NCBI GenBank assembly: GCA_013423385.1
Contig: BLZA01000010.1
Location: 248,001 to 312,000 of the forward strand
DNA length: 64,000 nucleotides
Origin: Naganishia liquefaciens
Lineage: Eukaryota; Basidiomycota; Tremellomycetes; Filobasidiales; Filobasidiaceae
Direction of reading: 5' to 3'
Shown: piece by piece, positions 57,255 to 64,000 of the stretch
Position numbering within the stretch: the first letter of the stretch is position 1
Layout: the number at the start of each line of letters is the position of its first letter
Translations under genes and position numbers: made by a program
Notes under the pieces: generated by a model
The model's database searches: none
What the model was told of the DNA's origin: nothing
The model's input: only the letters and a program-made list of their open reading frames with translations

Positions 57255-57546
57255 GCCGGACGTGTCGTCTGTAGCTGATGCGTCGGGCGAGTCAGTCGAC
57301 ACTCAATCTTGATGGTGGGTGACCTTGAGTGCGCAGCGGCAGAGCGAGTTGCTCGCCGCGCTCCGATCAAAATCTGCGCTTTGGCTGAAGTGAGACATTC
57401 TGCGCTTAAGTTTCCAGAGGAGGGCGTCGGTGATGAGTAATGCAAGAGAAGGGGGCATGCAGGTACATGTATCGGGATCTGCATCGAAGAATCATCCTCA
57501 TCGTGTCACCGTCACCGTTACAGTACCATCGACACGTCGCGTCATC

Positions 57547-58380
57547 ATGCCCATCGCCTCACCTATCAACTTTCCCAAATGGCTCGAGGAGAACTCGCAT
57601 CTCCTCAAACCGCCCGTAGGTCAGTCTAAGCGGAACGGAGCGTGTCATCCTGTACTGATCAAAATCTTCGAATCCACCATTCAGGCAATCACTGTCTCTA
57701 CTCTGGTGACAATTTCACCGTAATGATCGTCGGCGGTCCAAACACCCGGAACGACTACCACGTGAACGAGACAGAGGTACGCTTGGTCCGTGCAATCTCA
57801 TCGACATTGCATGGCTGAGATCCGCCACGCCTTCTAGGAATGGTTCTATCAGCACAAGGGACCAATGCTGCTTCGGGTGATAGACGAGGGCAAGAAAAGA
57901 GACATACATATCGGTGAAGGGGAAATGTTCTTGCTTCCAGGTTCGTGCGCCACGAGCTTTGCGCTCATCCGAAAATTACAACGCACGGTTTCTGATCCTT
58001 CCGATGCAGCCAACACTCCGCACAATCCATGCCGATTCGTTGACACGATTGGTATCGTACTGGAACAGGTCCGCCCCGGCAAGTCCATCGGTACGTCCGG
58101 GATTCCAAGACGCAATCGACTACCGCATGCTTACCCGTTTACGTTTTTCTTGCATTCAGACTCTCTGCAGTGGTACTGCCCGAATCCAGAGCACAACGAT
58201 CTCGTCATCATCCAAAAGGAGTCTTTCCATTGCACAGATCTGGGCACCCAGCTCAAGCCGATCATCACTCATTGGATGGAGAATGAGGAGTACCGCAGAT
58301 GCAAAGAGTGTAATCAGATTGCGCCACCAAGACACACGGATCTTTCGCCAGAAGGCCCTATCAAGGCCGTGGAAGCCTAG
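57547..58380 (+). CDS. BNA1: 3-hydroxyanthranilate 3,4-dioxygenase
   Basis: This iron(II) cupin enzyme opens the ring of 3-hydroxyanthranilate in the kynurenine route to NAD+. Exons 57547-57619, 57685-57776, 57838-57940, 58010-58090 and 58160-58380 give 189 residues. [20 protein letters not shown] begins the protein. The first cupin motif [14 protein letters not shown] carries the metal His and Glu; the second His lies in [11 protein letters not shown] rubredoxin-like Cys4 site is formed by [10 protein letters not shown] and [11 protein letters not shown], as in the fungal and bacterial enzymes. The end is GPIKAVEA. All introns are GT-AG and 60-70 nt. The neighbour 420 bases downstream, ADI1, is another cupin iron dioxygenase read in the same direction. 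Confidence 0.95.
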
Positions 58381-58801
58381 GTTTCTCGGTCAATGCAGGC
58401 TGCAGGCTGGCCGGTGGTAGTCTTGGAGCATTTGCAAGGATGTTGTATGTGATCTTAAAGAATAGAATTCCAGATGGAAACTCCAGCGTAGATTCTCGCA
58501 GGCAACACTCGGATCCACGGGCGTGGACCGATACTGCCTTGTGGGGTTACTTCCTCCTGTGTCCTGAAAAGACGGTCCAGGTGACATTCATGCAAAGCCT
58601 AGAGAGGGTATGAATCAATGTTATCGGCGACATGGTTGCGCGTCAATAGGCCGTCTCGAATTGCGCAATCGCTAGAGGCGCGGAAGCTAAACCAAGAGTT
58701 GGATTGGAGCGTTCGGATTCCTGAAACCTCTTGACCATTGACCGTTAGCATTGACTACAGACTTCAGCCAGTCCCGTCTCTAGCAGCGACAATATTCAAC
58801 G

Positions 58802-59725
58802 ATGCGAGCCTACATTTTCGACGACATTCCGTGCGTTTCCCGGCAAGTCGCTTGTCGGGCACTCTAGCTGAACAATTCATCTTGTGCTTCGTTGTGCAGA
58901 GGCGACCAGCGAAAGCCGCATGATTCCGGAGAGAATGTCGATCTGGACCGCCTCAAGGAGCTCGGCGTGCTGTACTGGCAGATTCCGCAGGAGGATGGAT
59001 GGGAGGGGGAAATTGGCAAGTATCCTCCCCATTCCGCGGACCAATATATCTGGAGCTCATGAACGTCTCTTCCGTTAGACAAGGTCGCCAAGGAACGAGA
59101 CTACAAGAACGTACGCCCTGATGCCTGCTCGGAAAGCGACTCTCAAATGCTCACTGGGAGAATTCTATAGCGCGATGTGATCAACGTGACTCGAGAGGGT
59201 CTAGGTGAAGCGTATGAAACCAAGATCAAGGGCTTCTTCGAGGAACACCTTCATGAGGATGAGGAGATCAGATACATCCTTGATGGCAGTGGATTTTTCG
59301 ATGTGCGAGGCGAGTATCTGCTTGACATGTCTGCGCAACTTTGAATGAAATGAAAGCTGAATCATTACTTCCCGACTTCTAGACCGATCCGATAAGAAGT
59401 GGGTCAGAATAGCCATGGAGGCCGGAGATTTGGTCGTTCTGCCAGCTGGGTCAGCGATTTTGATGCATCAGTGGGATACGCAAAGCTGATGCCCTTGTCT
59501 CGCGCAATACACAGAATCTATCACCGATTTACTCTCGATGAAACGGATAAAATCAAGGCTATGCGGCTCTTCAAGGTATGTCACAATGCGTTCCGTAGCC
59601 GAGGACTCGGCGCCCTGACCGGCCAACACCCATAGGATGAACCCAAGTGGGTTCCGCACAACAGGTCGGCAGATACCGACGAGAACCAGTACAGAAAAGA
59701 ATACCTTCGTACCGTTTCGTCATGA
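58802..59725 (+). CDS. ADI1: Acireductone dioxygenase (methionine salvage)
   Basis: The enzyme converts acireductone to the keto-acid precursor of methionine and formate, using Fe2+ in a cupin fold. Seven exons (58802-58830, 58900-59015, 59079-59110, 59171-59309, 59383-59449, 59515-59575, 59636-59725) give 177 residues, the usual size. It begins [20 protein letters not shown] and includes [13 protein letters not shown] and [13 protein letters not shown]. The metal site is [20 protein letters not shown] (His, His, Glu), continued by [13 protein letters not shown], with the fourth ligand in GIYHRFTLD. The end is EYLRTVSS. Two of the six introns, 59016-59078 and 59310-59382, must begin with GC; every nearby GT breaks the frame and the conserved residues. 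Confidence 0.95.
59016..59078 (+). other. GC-AG intron 2 of ADI1
   Basis: The donor is ATTG|GCAAGT and the acceptor GTTAG|AC, 63 nt apart. Joining gives [15 protein letters not shown] in frame. The alternative GTATCC donor four bases on breaks the frame. Confidence 0.8.
59310..59382 (+). other. GC-AG intron 4 of ADI1
   Basis: The donor is CGAG|GCGAGT and the acceptor TCTAG|AC, 73 nt apart. Joining rebuilds FDVRDRSDKKW, the strongly conserved stretch after the HxH...E metal site. GTGCGA and GTATCT nearby give wrong frames. Confidence 0.78.
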
Positions 59726-60075
59726 GGTCGACGCATCTGTGCGGAAGTCGATAGATGATGCTACCCTCGAGTGCCCTTAACCAGTCTTGCGAGCTCTCTT
59801 GTATGTATGACGAAAAGCTCAAGACCTCAGAAGTAATCCAATTCTGAAACGTTGCGATGAGGGCCTGTTGCGCTAGACATTTGGAATCGCCTGTCGCAAC
59901 TAGCCTTCTATGACCAGCCCGTCGCGGCTCCGAAGGCTGTTGCTCAATTATGCCATTTTACATTGCGTCCTTGAAAGACAACCAGGCACTCTTTCTAATC
60001 TATGCGTACAACCTGGTCGTACTTGAATCCGCTGGAAAGAGTATGCCTTGAGATCTTCCATGTTCACCGGTCTGT

Positions 60076-61314
60076 CTATACCAGACGCTTGAAGAGCTTC
60101 GGGGCGGCGCATGCCTGTTTGGGAAAGTCTGGGAGTTAGAAACATGGCCTGATAGAGAGGATGTGTATACTGACATCGACACAGTGCATCTAATTTGTGA
60201 CAAATCACGCGAGAAGAGAAACACAGGAGTCTCGTTAGCTATTAAGCCGCAGCGACGAGCCGGCGCGCTCCTCATACCAAGTGGAAAAGTTCCTCGACAC
60301 AGTCCTCTGCGTAAGCAATTACAAGCGACAAAGTCAGCATGAGTGCTACGATGTCCAAAATGCCTGATGCTGGTCCTCTCGGCGTCGGCGACGTGGCACA
60401 ATGTCTTATGCATCTCCTTCCCCTCCATCAGCGCAACCATTGCGACTGTTGCCGTTCCAGGACCAGCATCGATTTGATCACTCACCTCCCTGCCATCCCT
60501 TTCCGGCGTTCACCTTGTCGGAGCAAGCTTGGAAGTGGTGGAGTGCCGGCGCACATTCCTTGGAGTTTCGGCACTCTTCCTGAATTGCAGGAGCGATCTG
60601 CGACGACAGATAGGTCAGTGCCCGTTTGATTCCCGCTGTCGTCTTCTGGTGCTGATTTCCAATTCTCCTTGCGAGCCTATTGAGTTGCTTGGGCAATCGC
60701 ATGCGATAGTCGATGATATTGCGGATGGCGGTGTCTTCCTATGGAGCGACGCGTACATTCTGTAAGGTGTCCGCTACTTGCAGGGCACACCCAAATCGCA
60801 GTCTCCTCGATACATATCCCCGTGCCCATCCCCTTGTACCGACAGCAGGCGACCACGCCGCCCATCCAAAACCCAGCTTGGCAAACGGAGCCAGCTTGGC
60901 AAATGGAGAGAAACTTGCTCCCCTATCCGTAACTGTATCTCTACCGCGAACGTTCTCCCTTCCGAATAATTTGGGACAGAACTCACATCCTCAGGCTCCT
61001 CCTCTTCTTCCTCCTCCTCCTCGGCAGCCGGCTCTTCCTGCTCCTCGTTGGCGTTGTTCTCTTCGCTGACAGCTGCTACGGCATCACCGACGTGCGAGTC
61101 CTCCGGTGCTGGCGATTCCTCCTCACAGTGCGCGCTATTGGAAAACAAGCCGAATGCCAAACACAACAGCCGAATGTCGGTGACAATATCCAGGAGAGAT
61201 AAGTTGGGTAAAACTCATGAGCTTGCGTCCGAATATGAAGAGATGTTACACTCACGTAGGCACGAAGAAACCGACAACGGTGCTGAACAAGGATTGCTCT
61301 TCGACGGCAGACAT
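60076..61314 (-). CDS. QCR6: Cytochrome bc1 complex hinge subunit Qcr6
   Basis: Qcr6 is the acidic hinge protein of respiratory complex III that helps cytochrome c dock. Six exons (61314-61256, 61134-60987, 60597-60486, 60306-60278, 60189-60175, 60114-60076) give 133 residues. MSAVEEQSLFSTVVGFFVPT begins the protein, then a long acidic segment with runs of Glu. The core IAPAIQEECRNSKECAPALH, HHFQACSDKVNAGKGWQGE, DCVEELFHL, MHCVD, ACAAPKLFKRLV keeps the four cysteines of two disulfides, as in human UQCRH. The fifth exon is 15 nt and encodes only MHCVD. Intron 2 is 389 nt, long for this genome. All boundaries satisfy frame and GT-AG (GTCAGT and GTATGA donors included). Confidence 0.93.
60175..60189 (-). 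other. 15-nt microexon of QCR6
   Basis: Minus-strand ATGCACTGTGTCGAT lies between AAATTAG and GTCAGT. It encodes MHCVD, which contains one of the conserved disulfide cysteines, and joins ELFHL to ACAAPKLF exactly as in the protein family. Confidence 0.88.
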
Positions 61315-62843
61315 TTTCCTGGTATTTTTTGGTTCAAGGAGAGGTGTACGGTATCGAGGAGTCGCGTGCGGGATGATATCTATGCTCAACCTCGTCGTTG
61401 CGATCGTGCACGGCATCGGCGCTGTCTCCGCTGTTCGAGCGTGTTTTTGCGAGCGATCGCATTGGTCGGACGCCTCGGAGCAATCAGGGGTTGGGCTCAA
61501 ACGGCTTATGACGTGTCAAAATCCGACCCGGCGCGCACCCAGCTTCTTCTGTGAAACGCCATTTGTCGACAGCATGTGCGGCCGACGACGTGGGGCCATA
61601 TGCGTTGTTTGAAGGTAGAGCACAACCTTATCGCCTTTGGAGCAACAGCAACTCCGGGAGGAGATCCACCGATTCAACATGCGCAGGCAAAACCTTGAGC
61701 CTTGAAGGGGACAAGTCACGCATGAGATGTTTGTAGGATTCGGTTCTCGCTCTATTATGTATAGTATACCGGGATGCAGCAAAAAGAAAGCCGCTCTTGC
61801 GTAGACAGGGCTTACAGATTCAGAAGAATTGCCAATGCGTTGGGCGTCTCAACTACTTGTCGTATATCAGCTTGTCCGGAAAGATTACAGCTTCGGCGGG
61901 AATCGATACTTTATAAATTCAGACCAAGTCTGCGCATGGGATACTGATTATATGATGACATGTTGCCCAGAATGATATGCGTGGTAGCCATTATAAACCT
62001 CTTCTCGAGTCGACTGATACCAAACATTGAGATAGAAGGAGGGCGGCCCTAACTCACGCCCAGAGGTTACCTAACCAGGAGACAAAGCCGCAGTCCAAGA
62101 AAGGCGCATTTGCGTGGAGTCCGTGATCAAGATATCCCCGCCGCCGAGCTCGAGCATCTATCGCGTCACATCATAGCTTTCTTGTCATCCAGCCGTCGAC
62201 TCAAATCCGGTCAAAATAGCTTCCTATCCAGCCACAGTGTTCCTCTCGGTCCGCTTGCTACGAATCTCTGGTTTACATCGCTACTTTCGGCCTGCATCCC
62301 TCTGAAAAGATAGTACAAACTTTGGGCAACCGCGGTCAAAGGGAGCTCGTGAATCAATCCGTGAGTCCACCTTTTCCAGCTCTAATGCTCCGCCCTTGGG
62401 CCCGCGCGGCGGACTTCCTGCCTCATTGAACATCTCCCTGGAAATTCTTGGGCTGTTACAAGTCTCTCTTCCCGGGGATAAACCGTAGCTGTCAGCAAGG
62501 AAGCCAGGAAACTGTCGAAATCAGCATAATTCCACGGGCGCGCGCGGCGGCGAAACTCGAATGCGACAGACGAAACGAACGCTCGAGCGCCCACTTTCGC
62601 GTCGTCTTTCCTTTCCTGTCTTTGCTGTGTTGTTCCTGGCAGTCCGGCTGATATCCTTTTCCACATCCAACGCTCCTTTTGACAACTCATTCAGCCAAAA
62701 ACGGGATCTGCACAAGTTTTCCCTTTTCCCGGACAGCTGCAGAAACAGGCAAAAGTATCTCTAAATCCGGATATCGTTCCCGATCACATTTCTACGCCGG
62801 CGGCGGTCTTTGAATTAATCCCACTGACTTTGGGCCTGCCCCA
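61315..62843. promoter_or_regulatory. Long divergent intergenic region, QCR6 / BAH-domain gene
   Basis: This 1.53 kb region separates divergent starts. Short open frames here (for example 62110-62313) show no family signal. AT-richer sequence lies at 61840-62020. The part 62400-62840 may be the leader of the BAH gene, since a frame is open from 62814 into the ATG at 62844 and an upstream coding exon cannot be excluded. No RNA gene or repeat was recognised. Confidence 0.35.
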
Positions 62844-64000
62844 ATGCCTATTCCTAATGGCCTGCCTACCCATAGGCTTCCCAATGGGGATGTGGTGACT
62901 TTCAACGGTAAGTCGGAAATCTCAAGTATGGGGGAAACTGTCCCGCTGCAAATCCGCCGATATAGCTGGAATCGCTGCGCCGCCTCCAAGCCGGCCGGCG
63001 GGCAAACACCAAATGTCGTGAAGTTATAGCCGGCCTGTTTTCGCTTCAACGTCTTTCACCTTGCTGATCAGCATTGCGTTGACTCGTTTCATAGATCATG
63101 TGTATTTTGCCCCTCCTTGGAACGAAAGAGATGGTACGTTTCACACTTTCTCCACTGGCTGTTTCGCGTCCCACGCGATCTCGTCAAAATGCCTTTTTGG
63201 AAGACTTTCTTCTGAGAACCCCAGATTGACTTGTCGAGTTATTGCAAGCTCTCTGACTGACTGGAATAAATCCTTTCCCGCCCCAATTGCCATGATTTTC
63301 CCTTCAATCCCGCCTTTGCCACTGTTCGCGTGAACTATATAGGAACCCCATACACCGTGGCGCGAATCATCGAGTTCCTTCCTCCCTCGGCAGCCAAACG
63401 GAGTTATCTGTCGAAAAGGAAAGAGTCCAAGGAACCGCATGTCAGATTGGCGTTATTTTACAGGCCGACAGAGGTAAGACGTCTCGGATGGAGTCGTCTG
63501 AGGGGCGATCTCATTTGCTGATCACGCCTTCATGCCTTCGTCATCCTCATTCGAAAATTCTTCAATTGATGATCTCTGCTTGCACAGATCTCTGGAAGAC
63601 CGGCCAACGATCATCGACTTCTAATGGCCGCAATTCATTCCGAAGTCCATCCCATCTCCTGGCTTCGAGGCAAATGCTACGTTCGCCATCGAGAAAAAAT
63701 CGAATATATGAATGAATGGAAAAAATTGCCAGATCACTTCCATTACACCAAGTTCTTCGACCCATACCTGAAGAAAGAATACGAGATGATTCGAACTTCT
63801 GCTGTCAACAACGGTTAGTACTAATTGGCTACTGCGAGTCGGATATACTATCAAAGTATGCAAACGCTTCTCACTGAGTATTGACCTTGTTTGCATCTCA
63901 CCCAGTTCCGGAGCGCATCAAGCGAGTACTGACCAAACGCTACGAGTTCTTGGTCACTGAAAAGGAGATGGTGCCTGATCTGACGGACGGCTTCCGAACT
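62844..64000 (+). CDS. SNT2: BAH-domain chromatin protein, Snt2-like (3' end outside window)
   Basis: Snt2-type proteins combine a BAH domain with PHD fingers and act with the Rpd3L/Lid2-type deacetylase or demethylase complexes. MPIPNGLPTHRLPNGDVVTF begins the visible protein. Exons then join DHVYFAPPWNERDG, GTPYTVARIIEFL, VRLALFYRPTE, ISGRPTIIDFRLLMAAIHSE, HPISWLRGKCYVRHREKIEY, LPDHFHYTKFFDPYLKKEYE and VPERIKRVLTKRYEFLVTEK, a complete BAH domain in Snt2 order. Introns are GT-AG and short to medium. The PHD part would lie beyond 64000, so the choice of Snt2 over other BAH proteins is inference. The start is uncertain: the frame is open upstream to 62814. Confidence 0.68.

Noticed and set aside
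57255-57302. Longer amino end for uS9m starting at 57302
   Set aside because: The first codon would be GTG and the added residues are acidic, unlike a mitochondrial presequence.
1-64000. tRNA, rRNA, transposons, virus-like elements, CRISPR
   Set aside because: I looked for tRNA B-box-like sequences, terminal repeats, reverse transcriptase or transposase motifs and repeat-spacer arrays; single B-box-like matches fell inside coding exons and nothing else was found. Short non-coding RNAs in introns cannot be excluded by eye.

Overview
This window is nuclear DNA from an intron-rich fungus, most likely a basidiomycete yeast of the Tremellomycetes type. The placement is an inference from content: dozens of short introns (mostly 45-90 nt) in nearly every gene, a single alpha-1,3-glucan synthase, a DASH/kinetochore gene, a microbial rhodopsin, a Mei2-like gene, and very compact spacing. 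Gene order was not compared with any reference, so genus is open. About 22 protein genes are supported. No tRNA, rRNA, transposon, virus-like element or CRISPR array was recognised.

Left third (1-27 kb): UTP12 (ribosome biogenesis, minus, runs off the left edge); an NDUFAF7/MidA-like mitochondrial methyltransferase whose 1.15 kb first intron holds a GC-rich minisatellite; a MED13-like Mediator kinase-module gene; the large cell-wall gene AGS1; a 134-residue membrane-anchored protein; and a MEI2-like RNA-binding gene.

Middle (27-48 kb): an unrecognised mitochondrial protein, proteasome ATPase RPT6 head-to-head with KEOPS subunit KAE1 (which shows an apparent one-base frame break), a VAP/Scs2 ER tether, an MFS transporter, an I9-type protease-inhibitor-like protein, a rhodopsin with the full proton-pump residue set, a NIPA-like magnesium transporter, SPC19-like DASH subunit, and a dehydrin/LEA-like repetitive protein.

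Right third (48-64 kb): condensin SMC2 (with a 7-nt microexon), a PC-esterase-like membrane protein, mitochondrial ribosomal protein uS9m, two adjacent iron cupin dioxygenases (BNA1 and ADI1), cytochrome bc1 hinge subunit QCR6, and the start of a BAH-domain chromatin gene (SNT2-like).

The genes belong to different pathways and do not form one system, although four encode or probably encode mitochondrial proteins. The most notable signals are in gene architecture: microexons of 7, 11 and 15 nt, several GC-AG introns (two in ADI1), the intronic minisatellite, and the KAE1 frame break. Exon boundaries given below were worked out by hand from splice consensus plus reading frame and family conservation; where this was not done the entry says so.
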